DNA of 64,000 nucleotides, taken from assembly GCF_024519455.1 (NCBI RefSeq), contig NZ_JALJRY010000024.1, positions 81,428 through 145,427 of the forward strand, read 5' to 3'. The notes beneath the pieces were generated by a model. It did not search any database. It saw only the letters and a program-made list of their open reading frames with translations, and had not been told where the DNA came from. Of this stretch, positions 44,419-53,045 are shown piece by piece (within the stretch, counting starts at the first letter, position 1; every line of letters starts with the position of its first letter). The position numbers and the translations under genes are program-made. This DNA comes from Streptomyces sp. STR69. Lineage in GTDB: Bacteria > Actinomycetota > Actinomycetes > Streptomycetales > Streptomycetaceae.

Positions 44419-45219
44419 TCAGCGCTCCTCAGGGGGGTTCGCGCGCCGCTCGGCGCGGGCCGCGAGGTCGGTGATGATGCGGATGTGGTCCGGGTTGGTC
44501 ATCGTGGCCCGCTCGGCCATCAGGGCCGCCTCCATGCCGCCGCGCGAGACCTGCTCGACGACGGCGGCGAGGGCCAGCTTGGTGGCGCGGAGGGCTTCGG
44601 CGGGCTGGGCCGCGAGCCGGTGGGCCAGGGCGAGCGCCTCGCGCATCAGGTCGTCGGGCGGGACCGTGCGGTTGGCGAGGCCGAACTCGACCGCCTTGGC
44701 AGCCGGGATGCGGTCACCGGTGAAGAGGTACTCCTTCACCCGCAGCAGGCTGGTGAGCAGCGGCCACAGGGTGACTCCGCCGTCGCCTGCCACCAGGCCG
44801 ACCGACACATGCGGGTCCGCGAAGTAGGCGTCCTCTGCGACCAGTACGAGATCGCAGGCCAGGGCGAGGCTGCAACCCAGGCCCACCGCAGGGCCGTTGA
44901 CGGCGGCGATCACCGGCAGCGGGAAGCGGATCATCTCGGTCTGGATGGTGCGGTCGATACGGATGGACCGCTCCCGCAGCTCCGGGTCCGTGTGGTGCCG
45001 TAGGAGATGGTCGAAGTCGCCGCCCGCGCTGAACGCCCGTCCCGCGCCGGTGAGGACGACGGCCCGGGCCTTGGTGTCGTCAGCGAGTTCGCGCCACACC
45101 TCCGACAGCCGTCGGTGCAGCTCCTCGGACACGCCGTTCAACCGGTCGGGGCGGTTCAGGGTGACGATGCGGACGTCTCCGTCGGCGGCCACGGTCAGCA
45201 CGGAACTCACCTTGCTCAT
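44419..45219 (-). CDS. Crotonase-family protein with substituted catalytic residues
   Basis: A 266-aa crotonase with VLTGAGRAFSAGGDFDHL as oxyanion motif. Glu144 is Ser (VGLGCSLALACD) and Glu164 is His (FADPHVSVGL). An Asp is present in VAGDGGVTLWP. This again suggests isomerase, dehydratase or hydrolase chemistry rather than standard hydration. It is the first gene of the long minus operon to 35599 and is probably translated from a leaderless or near-leaderless mRNA, because the -10 box lies only 9 bp from its ATG. Confidence 0.85.
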   Translation of the reverse strand: MSKVSSVLTVAADGDVRIVTLNRPDRLNGVSEELHRRLSEVWRELADDTKARAVVLTGAGRAFSAGGDFDHLLRHHTDPELRERSIRIDRTIQTEMIRFPLPVIAAVNGPAVGLGCSLALACDLVLVAEDAYFADPHVSVGLVAGDGGVTLWPLLTSLLRVKEYLFTGDRIPAAKAVEFGLANRTVPPDDLMREALALAHRLAAQPAEALRATKLALAAVVEQVSRGGMEAALMAERATMTNPDHIRIITDLAARAERRANPPEER

Positions 45220-45228
45220 ACCGCGATG

Positions 45229-45256
45229 GTATTAAAGGTCAGACCGAAACTGTCAA
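45229..45256 (-). promoter_or_regulatory. Promoter with GGTCAGACC operator (copy 1)
   Basis: Reading leftwards: -35 TTGACA (45256-45251), 16-bp spacer, -10 TAATAC (45234-45229), then the ATG at 45219. The palindrome GGTCAGACC (45237-45245) fills the spacer. AT(T/C)AAAGGTCAGACCGAAA is repeated at 48174-48192 with one mismatch. The GGTC-N-GACC form agrees with sites of FadR/FCD-type GntR proteins, and such a gene (45302) lies between the two copies. Confidence 0.7.
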
Positions 45257-45273
45257 TGGTGTTGCATGAAGAA

Positions 45274-45288
45274 GAGAATCACATTCTC
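45274..45288. promoter_or_regulatory. Shared palindromic operator, copy E
   Basis: Perfect GAGAAT-cac-ATTCTC, in the 82-bp gap between the GntR gene end (45302) and the crotonase start (45219). Its centre is about 62 bp upstream of the ATG and upstream of the -35 box, unlike copies C and D. This operon thus carries both motif types. Confidence 0.75.
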
Positions 45289-45301
45289 ATCCTCGATGGG
45301 T

Positions 45302-46159
45302 TCAGTTCTCGGGATCGGCCAGCTCCACGCCGTCCCGGCGGTCCACCTCGGCCGCCGCCCGGGCGAAGCCGCACACATGGCGGGTCATACGGCGCATCGC
45401 CGCCTCGCTGTCGCGGTCCCGGATCGCCTCGGTGATCCGGTCGTGCGCGCGGGCGGTGAGCTTGCGGATGTCAGCGTCCATGAACTGCTCGATGTCGGTG
45501 GCCGCGTGGATCGACTGCGAGAGAGCGCTCATGAAACCGATGAGAAGCTCGTTCTCGCCGGCCCTCGCCACGGCGTTGTGCCAGCGGACGTTGGCGCGCA
45601 GGAACCGTTGGATGTCCGCGCCCGCCGCGACAAGCTCCGTGTGGGCGTCGTCCAGCTCCGCGAGGTCGGCGTCCGTGCGGCGCCTGGCCGCCAGCGCCGC
45701 GCACGCCGGTTCGATCGCCTCCCGGGTCTCGTGCAGGTCCTCCAGCCGGATCCGCTGCCCCCGGATCACCAATCGCACGGTGTTCGCGAGCGATTCACGG
45801 CCCGGCCGGTGCACGAAGGCGCCGCCCCCGCGTCCCGGCCGGATCTCCAGGAGCCGTTCGACCTCCAGGACCCGCAGCGCCTCGCGCACCGTCGCCCGGC
45901 TCAGCCCCGTCTGCTCGACCAGCTGCCGTTCCGGCGGCAGCGCCATGCCCTCCGTGAACTCACCGGAGAGGATCCGCTCGCGCACCTCCGCCGCCAGCAC
46001 GTCGGAGGCCTTGGGAACCGTGAGCGTGTCGAAGCGCGGCCGGGGCTCACCGGCCGCGGCGCGCCCCCGGACGGTGCGGGAAGAAGGGTGCTCGGCGCTC
46101 TGCACAGGTTCAGGCCTCTCGTCGAAAGCCGCGCTCTTCGGCCTCTTTGGCTGAACCAT
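45302..46159 (-). CDS. GntR-family regulator, FadR/FCD type
   Basis: A 285-aa regulator. A 50-residue disordered N-terminal arm precedes the winged helix (VLAAEVRERILSGEFTEGMALPPERQLVEQTGLSRATVREALRVLEVERLLEIRPGRGGG). The C-terminal FCD domain has metal-ligand His residues in RWHNAVA, RAHDRIT and TRHVCGF. FCD proteins sense acids or acyl-CoAs. It lies 44 bp after the SDR at 46204 on the same strand, so it may be the third gene of the operon from 48138 and autoregulated through the GGTCAGACC site there. Confidence 0.92.
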   Translation of the reverse strand: MVQPKRPKSAAFDERPEPVQSAEHPSSRTVRGRAAAGEPRPRFDTLTVPKASDVLAAEVRERILSGEFTEGMALPPERQLVEQTGLSRATVREALRVLEVERLLEIRPGRGGGAFVHRPGRESLANTVRLVIRGQRIRLEDLHETREAIEPACAALAARRRTDADLAELDDAHTELVAAGADIQRFLRANVRWHNAVARAGENELLIGFMSALSQSIHAATDIEQFMDADIRKLTARAHDRITEAIRDRDSEAAMRRMTRHVCGFARAAAEVDRRDGVELADPEN

Positions 46160-46203
46160 TCAACACAGCACGCGCGCCCCCTGTCACATCACCGGACCGC
46201 CCG

Positions 46204-46971
46204 TCACATCACCATGCCGCCGTCCACCGGCAGCACCTGCCCGGTGATGAAGGAGGCCGCGTCCGAGGCGAGGAACACGAAACTGCCCGCGATCTCGGCC
46301 GGCTCGGCCCACCGGCCCAGCGGGATCCGCGCCAGCATCTGGGCCGCGAACTTCTCGTTGGTGCGGATGGTCTCCGTCATGGGCGTGGCCGCCAGCGGGG
46401 CGAGCGCGTTGACCAGCACGCGCCGTCGGGCCAGTTCGCGGGCCAGGGACTTGGTCAGCCCGATGATCCCGGCCTTCGCGGCCGAGTAGTTGACCTGCCC
46501 GAGCGTGCCGACCAGGCCCGCCGACGAGGTGACGTTGATGATCCGGCCCTTCCCGTCGTCGGGCAGGAACGGCAGCGCTGCCTGCGCACAGTGGAAGGTA
46601 CCCATCACATGGATGTCGAGGACCCGCCGGAACGCCTCCTCCTCCAGCTTGTCGAACATGGCCGGGGCGATGACCCCGGCGTTGTTGACCAGGATGTGCA
46701 GCGTCCCGTCGGCGAGCGCCGCCGCGCGTGCCGCCGCCGTATCGGCTGCGGCCCGGTCCCGTACGTCGAGGGCGGCGCTGTCCGCAGTCAGGCCCGCCGC
46801 GTTGATCTTCCCGGCGACGGCCGCCGCGGCCGACTCGTCGACGTCGGTCACCAGCACCGCGGCACCCGCGCGCGCGAGCGCCTCGGCGACCGCGGAACCG
46901 ATGCCGCCCCCGGCACCGGTGACCAGCGCCGACCGGCCCGTGAGGTCGAACAGCCCTGTGCTGTCGGTCAT
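46204..46971 (-). CDS. Short-chain dehydrogenase/reductase (FabG-like)
   Basis: A 255-aa SDR with full motifs: TGAGGGIG (residues 18-25), Asp after beta-2 (VLVTDVD) for NAD(H), NNAGV, Ser in VTSSAG, YSAAKAG, and C-terminal ITGQVLPVDGGMVM. Likely a 3-hydroxyacyl-CoA dehydrogenase. Its start codon directly follows the dehydrogenase stop codon (TGA then ATG), so the two are co-translated. Confidence 0.9.
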   Translation of the reverse strand: MTDSTGLFDLTGRSALVTGAGGGIGSAVAEALARAGAAVLVTDVDESAAAAVAGKINAAGLTADSAALDVRDRAAADTAAARAAALADGTLHILVNNAGVIAPAMFDKLEEEAFRRVLDIHVMGTFHCAQAALPFLPDDGKGRIINVTSSAGLVGTLGQVNYSAAKAGIIGLTKSLARELARRRVLVNALAPLAATPMTETIRTNEKFAAQMLARIPLGRWAEPAEIAGSFVFLASDAASFITGQVLPVDGGMVM

Positions 46972-48138
46972 TCAGTAGCTCCTTGGGAGTCCCAGCGTGT
47001 GCGATCCCAGGTAGTTCAGGATCATTTCCTGACTGATCGGTGCGATCCGCATGAGGCGGGCCTCGCGGAAGTAGCGGGACACGCCGTACTCCTCGGAGTA
47101 GCCCATGCCGCCGTGGGTCTGCAGGGCGCGGTCGGCGGCCGTGAACCCGGCGTCGGCGCACAGGTACTTGGCGGTGTTCGCCTCCCGCCCGCAGGGCCGC
47201 CCGTTGTCGTACAGCCATGTCGCCTTGCGCAGCACGAGTTCGGCGGCGTCGAGGTGGGCCAGGGAGTCCGCGAGCGGGAACTGGATGCCCTGGTTCATGC
47301 CGATCGGGCGGCCGAAGACGACCCGCTCCTTGGCGTACCGCACCGCCTTGTCGAGCGAGGCCCGGCCGATGCCCAGGGCCTCGGCCGCGATCAGCATGCG
47401 CTCCGGGTTGAGGCCGTCGAGGAGGTAGCGGAAGCCCTGGCCCTCCTCGCCGACGCGGTCCTCGACGGGGATGCGCAGGTCGTCGATGAAGAGTTCGTTC
47501 GAGGTGACGGCGTTGCGGCCCATCTTCGGGATGGGGCGGATGTCGATCCGGTCGCGGTCGATGTCCGTCAGGAACAGCGTCATCCCGTCGGTCTTCTTGG
47601 CGACCTCGTCGGCCTTGCTGGTGCGGGTCAGGAGAAGGATCTTCTCCGACTCCATCGCCTTGGAGATCCACACCTTGCGGCCGCTCGTGACGTAGTGGTC
47701 GCCGTCCCGTCGCGCGTATGTCGTGATGCTCGCGGTGTCGAGTCCCGCGCCCGGTTCGGTGACGCCGAAACAGACGTGCAGATCGCCGTTGGCGATACGC
47801 GGGAGTGTCCGCCGCTTCAGCTCCTCGGAGCCGTGCACCACCACCGGATGCATGCCGAAGATGGACAGATGGATGGCGCTGGCCGCGTTCATGCCGCCGC
47901 CCGACCGCGCCACCTCCTCCAGCAGCAGGCTGGCCTCGGTGATGCCGAGGCCGTGGCCGCCGTACTCCTCCGGGATCGTGATCCCGAGCCAGCCGCCGCC
48001 CGCGAGGGTCTCGTAGAACTCCGTCGGGAACTCGTGCGCCTGGTCCTTCTCCATCCAGTACTGGTCGTCGAAGTCGCGCAGCAGTCCGGCGACGGACTTG
48101 CGGATCGTTTCCTGGTCCTCGGTCAGTTCGAAGTCCAT
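46972..48138 (-). CDS. Acyl-CoA dehydrogenase
   Basis: A 388-aa acyl-CoA dehydrogenase: GVTEPGAGLDTASITTYA, VTSGRKVWISKAM, helix-G GLNPERMLIAAEALGIGRASLDKAVRYAKERVVFGRPIGMNQGIQF and THGGMGYSEEYGVSRYFRE. The ER catalytic pair is of the long-chain/isovaleryl type. The GMNQG segment is common in actinobacterial FadE enzymes. GAGAAGG ribosome site. Expressed from a promoter carrying GGTCAGACC and divergent from the DoxX-like gene at 48265. Confidence 0.9.
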   Translation of the reverse strand: MDFELTEDQETIRKSVAGLLRDFDDQYWMEKDQAHEFPTEFYETLAGGGWLGITIPEEYGGHGLGITEASLLLEEVARSGGGMNAASAIHLSIFGMHPVVVHGSEELKRRTLPRIANGDLHVCFGVTEPGAGLDTASITTYARRDGDHYVTSGRKVWISKAMESEKILLLTRTSKADEVAKKTDGMTLFLTDIDRDRIDIRPIPKMGRNAVTSNELFIDDLRIPVEDRVGEEGQGFRYLLDGLNPERMLIAAEALGIGRASLDKAVRYAKERVVFGRPIGMNQGIQFPLADSLAHLDAAELVLRKATWLYDNGRPCGREANTAKYLCADAGFTAADRALQTHGGMGYSEEYGVSRYFREARLMRIAPISQEMILNYLGSHTLGLPRSY

Positions 48139-48170
48139 GCACGGACCCTTCTCCGGTTCCGGCTGCGAAA

Positions 48171-48198
48171 CATATCAAAGGTCAGACCGAAAGGGTAA
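48171..48198 (-). promoter_or_regulatory. Promoter region with GGTCAGACC operator (copy 2)
   Basis: GGTCAGACC at 48180-48188, inside AAAGGTCAGACCGAAA (48177-48192), which is identical over 16 bp to 45234-45249. A weak leftward -10 (GATATG, 48176-48171) and -35 (TTACCC, 48198-48193) bracket it with a 16-bp spacer, so the operator sits in the same place relative to the -10 as in copy 1. It controls the dehydrogenase-SDR-GntR unit. Confidence 0.65.
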
Positions 48199-48264
48199 GG
48201 GCCCGTCAATGGGTGCCGCCTACCGTCGAGTAATATCGCGCGGCAGGCCATCAGAGGAGGAACC

Positions 48265-48648
48265 GTGCCACGGTCCGAACGCTCGTCGCTGCTGCTCGCC
48301 GGTCTGCTGGCGACCGCGGGAGTCGCCCATTTCGCCTCGCCGAAACAGTTCGACGCGACGATCCCGCGCGCGCTGCCGGGGTCGCCCCGGGCCTGGACGT
48401 ACGCGAGCGGTGCCGTCGAACTGGCGCTGGCCGCCGGGATCGCGGCGCCGCGCACCCGGCGTACGGCCGCACTGGCCGCGGCGGCGTTCTTCGTGGGCGT
48501 GTTCCCCGCCAATGTGCAGATGGCGCTGGACTGGCGGGACCGCCCGGCCCCGCAGAAGGCGGCGGCCCTCGGACGGCTGCCCCTGCAGATACCCCTCGTG
48601 CTGTGGGCCCGTAGTGTCGCGAAGAACAATGGGGAGGAACAGTCATGA
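48265..48648 (+). CDS. DoxX-like small membrane protein
   Basis: A 127-aa protein with about four hydrophobic helices and the DoxX-type opening (LLAGLLATAGVAHFASPKQFDATIPRALPGSPRAWTYASGAVELALA). GTG start with GAGGAGG site. It overlaps the peroxiredoxin start by four bases, so the two form an operon. Small DoxX proteins are linked to oxidative-stress handling in actinobacteria, and the peroxiredoxin neighbour agrees with that. No link to the catabolic region is evident. Confidence 0.75.
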   Translation: MPRSERSSLLLAGLLATAGVAHFASPKQFDATIPRALPGSPRAWTYASGAVELALAAGIAAPRTRRTAALAAAAFFVGVFPANVQMALDWRDRPAPQKAAALGRLPLQIPLVLWARSVAKNNGEEQS

Positions 48649-49112
48649 GTGATCGCCTGAACGTCGGCGACAAGGTCGAGGACTTCACGCTGCCGGACGA
48701 GACCGGCGCGGAACGCAGCCTCACGGAACTGCTCGCAGAGGGGCCCGTGGTGCTCTTCTTCTACCCGGCCGCCCTGTCCGCCGGCTGCACCGCGGAGGCC
48801 TGCCACTTCCGTGATCTGGCGGCCGAGTTCGCGGCCGTCGGTGCCCGGCCCGTCGGCATCAGCGGTGACACGGTCGACAAGCAGAAGGAGTTCGCCGGGA
48901 AGAACACCCTCGGCATGCCCCTCCTCTCGGACGTCGACGGAGCGATCCGGGAGCGGTTCGGGGTGAAGCGCGGGTTCTCGTTGGCACCCACCAAGCGGGC
49001 CACCTTCGTCATCGGCGAGGACCGCACCATCCTGGAGGTCGTCTCCAGCGAACTCCGGATGAACACCCACGCCGACCGCGCCCTCGCCGCGCTTCGCGCC
49101 CACCGGAAGTGA
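48645..49112 (+). CDS. Peroxiredoxin (BCP/PrxQ type)
   Basis: A 155-aa thiol peroxidase. FFYPAALSAGCTAEACHFRDL carries the peroxidatic Cys (residue 46) in a PxxxTxxC-like setting in which Ser replaces Thr, and a resolving Cys five residues later, typical of the BCP/PrxQ subfamily. It reduces hydroperoxides using thioredoxin. No disulphide reductase is adjacent. Followed by 31 bp before the sensor gene. Confidence 0.92.
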   Translation: MSDRLNVGDKVEDFTLPDETGAERSLTELLAEGPVVLFFYPAALSAGCTAEACHFRDLAAEFAAVGARPVGISGDTVDKQKEFAGKNTLGMPLLSDVDGAIRERFGVKRGFSLAPTKRATFVIGEDRTILEVVSSELRMNTHADRALAALRAHRK

Positions 49113-49143
49113 TACAGGGGCCGCAAATGCCGTATCGCGGTTG

Positions 49144-51513
49144 ATGCGGCGCGGTACAGGGACCATCCTGGACGATATGGAGCAGGCCTCCGCCGCGGCG
49201 GTCATCGATGCCCGGGGCATCGTGACGGGGTGGAGCGAGGGTGCCCGCACACTGACGGGATACCCGGCCGAGGAGGCCGTGGGCCGGTCGGTGGCGGCAC
49301 TGCTCGCCGAACCCCCCGCCGCCACGTCCGTGGCCGCACTGGCCGGCCCGGTGGTCCTGCGGCACCGGGACGGCTCCCCGCTCGCGCTTACCGTGCGGGC
49401 CTGCGCGGTGCTCGGCGCGGACGGCGCACCGGACGGATACGTCCTCACCGCCGAATCCCCCGCAGCCGGCCCCACCCTCGCCGAGCAGGCCTTCGAGCAG
49501 GCGTCGATGTCACTCTCCGTCTTCGACACCGGGCAGCGCTATCTCCGCGTCAACGACGTCGCCTGCCGCGTGATGGGAGTCCCGGAGGACGTGCTGATCG
49601 GCCGGTTCTTCCCGGAGAGCGTCGAGGACGCCGAACACAGCCGGGGCTTCCTCCACAATCTGCGCCAGGTGGTCGAGACGGGCAGACCGGTCCGCTACGA
49701 CAGCTGGGCGGGCGCCCCCGCCCTGAACCGGGAGCACGCCTGGAGCATCGAGATGTGGCCGCTCAGGGACCCCTCCGGTGAGCTGACGGCGGTCGCCCTC
49801 GCGGCGTTCGACAGCACCGAGCAGTATCTCGCCCGGCAGCGGCTGGCCCTGCTGAACGAGGCGGCGACCTGCATCGGCACCACCCTCGACGTGGTGCGCA
49901 CCGCCGAGGAACTGGTGGAGCTGCTGGTGCCCCGCTACGCCGACTTCGCCAGCGTCGACCTGCTGCCGTGGGTGCTCGGCGCCGACGAACCGCCGCAGGC
50001 CCCGGACGACGAGATCGTGCTGCGCCGCGTCGCCCACGGTTCCGTGACCGAGGGCGCGCCGGACGCCGCCGTGCACCTCGGGCAGGCGGACGTCTACCCG
50101 CTCTCCTCACCACCCGTGCGGGCCCTGCGCGAGGGACGGGCGGTGCGCGGCCAGGCCGGCGAACCCGACTTCGTCCGCTGGGTGGAGGACCGCAACGCCC
50201 GCTCTCCCGAAGGCCGTTCGCACCGCGAGGGCGTCCACTCGATGATCGCGGTGCCGTTGCGGGCACGCGGCACCACCCTCGGCGTCGCGGTGGCCGTCCG
50301 CATGGCACACCCGGACGACTACGCGGAGGACGACGCCGTACTCGCCGAGGAGCTGGCCAGCCGGGCCGCCGTCTGCATCGACAACGCCCGCCGCTTCGCC
50401 CGCGAACGCAGCACCGCACTGGCGTTGCAGCACACCCTGCTGCCCAGAGGCCTACCGGGCCAGGCCGCGGTCGAGGTGGCGCACCGCTACCGGCCCTCCG
50501 GTTCGCTCGCCGGCATCGGCGGCGACTGGTTCGACGTGATCCCGCTGTCCGGCAGCCGGGTCGCCCTCGTCGTCGGCGACGTCGTCGGACACGGCATCGC
50601 GTCCTCGGCGACCATGGGCCGCCTCTGCACGGCCGTCCGCACACTCGCCGATGTGGACCTGCCGCCCGACGAACTCCTCACCCACCTCGACGACCTGGTC
50701 ACCCACCTCGCGACCGACGACACCGGCGACGAGGTCGCGGAACTCGGCGCGACCTGCCTCTACGCCGTCTACGACCCCGTCTCGCGCCGCCTCACCATGG
50801 CCGCCGCCGGACACCCGCCGCCGGCCCTCGTCCTGCCCGACGGGACCGCGAGCCTCGTCCCCATGACCGCGGGACCGCCGCTCGGAGTCGGCGGACTCCC
50901 TTTCGAGGCGGTCGAGTTGGAGCTCCCCGAGGGCGCAGTCGTCGCCCTCTACACGGACGGTCTGATCGAGGACCGGGACCGCGACGTCGACCACGCCACC
51001 GCCGAACTGTGCCGCGCGCTCACCGCGTCCGCCGAGTCCCTGGACGCGCTCTGCGACTCGGTGCTGAAGGCCGTGATGCCGGAGGAACCGAGCGACGACG
51101 TGGCCCTGTTGCTGGCGCGCACCCGCGCGCTGGGCGGCGACCGGGTCGCCACCTGGGACATCGAACCGGACCCCGCCCGCGTGGCCGGCGCCCGGCAGGC
51201 CGCCACCGACCAACTCGCCGCCTGGGGACTGGAGGAGGAGGCCTTCGTCACCGAACTCGTCGTCAGCGAACTGGTCACCAACGCCATCCGCTACGGCCAA
51301 CCGCCCATCCAGCTACGCCTGATCCGCGACCGCGCCCTCATCTGCGAGGTCTCCGACGGCAGTTCGACCTCACCGCATCTGCGCCGCGCCCACGCATTCG
51401 ACGAGGGCGGACGCGGACTTCTCCTCGTCGCCCAGCTCACCCAGCGGTGGGGCAGCAGACAGACCGGCAGCGGCAAGACGATCTGGGCGGAGCAGCCGCT
51501 GCCGCCCGACTGA
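49144..51513 (+). CDS. PAS-PAS-GAF-PP2C phosphatase-ATPase sensor (RsbU/SpoIIE type)
   Basis: About 789 aa. Two PAS domains (about residues 10-100 and 115-225), a GAF domain (about 240-430), a SpoIIE-type PP2C phosphatase with metal-binding GGDWFDV (about 459), GDVVGHG and LYTDGLIEDRD (about 603), then an HATPase domain with N-box ELVTNAIRYG (about 709) and GGRGLLLV. Such hybrids of serine phosphatase and anti-sigma kinase control sigma-factor partner switching in streptomycetes. The start may be TTG 49141, ATG 49144 or ATG 49177. No anti-sigma antagonist is adjacent. Confidence 0.88.
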   Translation: MRRGTGTILDDMEQASAAAVIDARGIVTGWSEGARTLTGYPAEEAVGRSVAALLAEPPAATSVAALAGPVVLRHRDGSPLALTVRACAVLGADGAPDGYVLTAESPAAGPTLAEQAFEQASMSLSVFDTGQRYLRVNDVACRVMGVPEDVLIGRFFPESVEDAEHSRGFLHNLRQVVETGRPVRYDSWAGAPALNREHAWSIEMWPLRDPSGELTAVALAAFDSTEQYLARQRLALLNEAATCIGTTLDVVRTAEELVELLVPRYADFASVDLLPWVLGADEPPQAPDDEIVLRRVAHGSVTEGAPDAAVHLGQADVYPLSSPPVRALREGRAVRGQAGEPDFVRWVEDRNARSPEGRSHREGVHSMIAVPLRARGTTLGVAVAVRMAHPDDYAEDDAVLAEELASRAAVCIDNARRFARERSTALALQHTLLPRGLPGQAAVEVAHRYRPSGSLAGIGGDWFDVIPLSGSRVALVVGDVVGHGIASSATMGRLCTAVRTLADVDLPPDELLTHLDDLVTHLATDDTGDEVAELGATCLYAVYDPVSRRLTMAAAGHPPPALVLPDGTASLVPMTAGPPLGVGGLPFEAVELELPEGAVVALYTDGLIEDRDRDVDHATAELCRALTASAESLDALCDSVLKAVMPEEPSDDVALLLARTRALGGDRVATWDIEPDPARVAGARQAATDQLAAWGLEEEAFVTELVVSELVTNAIRYGQPPIQLRLIRDRALICEVSDGSSTSPHLRRAHAFDEGGRGLLLVAQLTQRWGSRQTGSGKTIWAEQPLPPD

Positions 51514-51522
51514 CCGGACAGC

Positions 51523-51957
51523 TCACTCGAAGGGGCAGCCGGGGTTCGGCGCGTCCTCCGAGAACGGGGATCCGTGCGGCAGGACGTACAGCACGTCGAG
51601 GACGAGAGGCGTCTTCCCCAGGTTGCGGCCGATGTGCACGTTGCCCGCGCCGGCCGGCTCCTGGATGGTGCTGCCCTTGCGGTAGACGCCGTCGGAGGCG
51701 CAGCTGGAGTCGAAGTGGCTGAGCGTGCCCTGCTTGACGATTCCGTACAGGGGGCCGTCGTGGTAGTGCCAGCCGGTGGCCTGACCGGGCGGAATGGTGA
51801 TCTCGCGCACCGTGTAGTCGGTGTCGCCGATCGTGGTCTGGCTGATCAGCTTGGCGGTGACGCCGGGCCCGGCGGGGGTCGCCTGGGCGGTGCCACCGGC
51901 CAGCAGGGCGGCGGTGGCCACCGCTCCGGTCACGGCGGTACGGAACGCGGTGCGCAT
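51523..51957 (-). CDS. Secreted cupin-domain protein
   Basis: A 144-aa protein with a clear Sec signal peptide (MRTAFRTAVTGAVATAALLAGGTAQA, cleavage likely after AQA) and a single cupin: TIPPGQATGWHYHDGPLYGIVKQGTL provides the metal-binding HxH, and PAGAGNVHIGRNLG a later His. Two Cys residues (SSCAS and GCPFE) could form an extracellular disulphide. GGAAGG site before the ATG at 51957. Role unknown. Converges on the sensor gene. Confidence 0.8.
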   Translation of the reverse strand: MRTAFRTAVTGAVATAALLAGGTAQATPAGPGVTAKLISQTTIGDTDYTVREITIPPGQATGWHYHDGPLYGIVKQGTLSHFDSSCASDGVYRKGSTIQEPAGAGNVHIGRNLGKTPLVLDVLYVLPHGSPFSEDAPNPGCPFE

Positions 51958-52055
51958 ACGGGAACCTTCCGGTGAGATCTTGAGCCTCCGCCGTGAACAT
52001 AGAGGCAGGGAAGGCGAGTTGGGGGCGGAAACACGCAACTTCCACCCCGGAACTC

Positions 52056-52886
52056 TCAGAATTCCTCGTGTGTTTCCGGGTCCGCGCCCAGCCGCTGCGG
52101 GGCGTGGTCGGAGAGGGCGGCCAGCTGGGCCGGGCCGAGTTCGAAGCCGAAGATGTCGAGGTTGGCGCGCTGCCGTTCCGGGTCGGCCGACTTGGGGATC
52201 GGGACCGCCCCGAGCTGGGTGTGCCAGCGCAGCACCACCTGCGCCGGCGTGACACCGAAGGCCTCCGCGACCGTCACGACAGTCGGGTCGTTGAGCAGCT
52301 CGGAACCGCGCCCGAGAGGACTCCAGCTCTCGGTGAGAACGCCCTTCTCGGCGCCGAAAGCACGCAGTTCGTCCTGCGCGAACAGCGGATGCAGCTCGAT
52401 CTGGTTGACGGAGGGCAGCACCCCGGTCTCCTTCTCCAGCCGCTCGATGTGCCCGGGCGTGAAGTTGGAGACGCCGATCGACCGGACGAGACCCTCCTCG
52501 CGGAGCTCGATCATCGCCTTCCAGGAATCGACGAACTTGCCGACGCGGGGCAGCGGCCAGTGGATCAGATACAGGTCCACGTACTCCACGCCGAGCCGCG
52601 CCCGGGACTCCTCGAAGGACGCGAGGGTCTCGTCGTGGCCGTGGTGGCGGCCCGGCAGCTTCGTCGTCACGACGATCTCCTCGCGCGGCACACCGCTGCG
52701 CGCGATGCCCCGGCCGACGCCGGTCTCGTTGCGGTAGTTCGTCGCCGTGTCCACCAGGCGGTAGCCCATGCGCAACGCGCCGTCGACGGCCTCCTCGGCC
52801 GTCGCGTCGTCCATCGGCCAGGTGCCCAGGCCGATGGCGGGGAGCTGCGTTCCGTCGTTGAGCGTGTGCGTCGGGATGCTGATCAC
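52056..52886 (-). CDS. Aldo-keto reductase
   Basis: A 276-aa AKR5-like enzyme with the full tetrad: Asp and Tyr in VDTATNYRNE, Lys in VVTTKLPG, His in YLIHWPLP. Also GVSNF, NQIELHPLF, SWSPLG and the cofactor loop PIPKSADPERQRANLDIF, typical of 2,5-diketogluconate reductase-like enzymes. It reduces aldehydes and ketones with NADPH. GTG 52886 is favoured by AAGGGAAGG six bases upstream. The frame runs on to 53252 only as shadow of the divergent TauD gene. Confidence 0.92.
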   Translation of the reverse strand: MISIPTHTLNDGTQLPAIGLGTWPMDDATAEEAVDGALRMGYRLVDTATNYRNETGVGRGIARSGVPREEIVVTTKLPGRHHGHDETLASFEESRARLGVEYVDLYLIHWPLPRVGKFVDSWKAMIELREEGLVRSIGVSNFTPGHIERLEKETGVLPSVNQIELHPLFAQDELRAFGAEKGVLTESWSPLGRGSELLNDPTVVTVAEAFGVTPAQVVLRWHTQLGAVPIPKSADPERQRANLDIFGFELGPAQLAALSDHAPQRLGADPETHEEF

Positions 52887-53045
52887 GGTCGACCTTCCCT
52901 TGACTGTGCGGTACGGCCAGTATGGGCGCCCGGGAGCCCTGTCGCCCGGTGCGGTGATCGCTGTCACGATCTTCTTGAACCCGGTACGACCTGGGTACGA
53001 GCCGGTAGGCACGACCGACCGAGCAGGTACGACGACGGAGCGCGC

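Noticed and set aside
46184..48178. Minus-strand 664-codon frame overlapping SDR and dehydrogenase genes
   Set aside because: Wrong frame of two genes with full motifs. The Arg/Gly-rich product has no homology signal.
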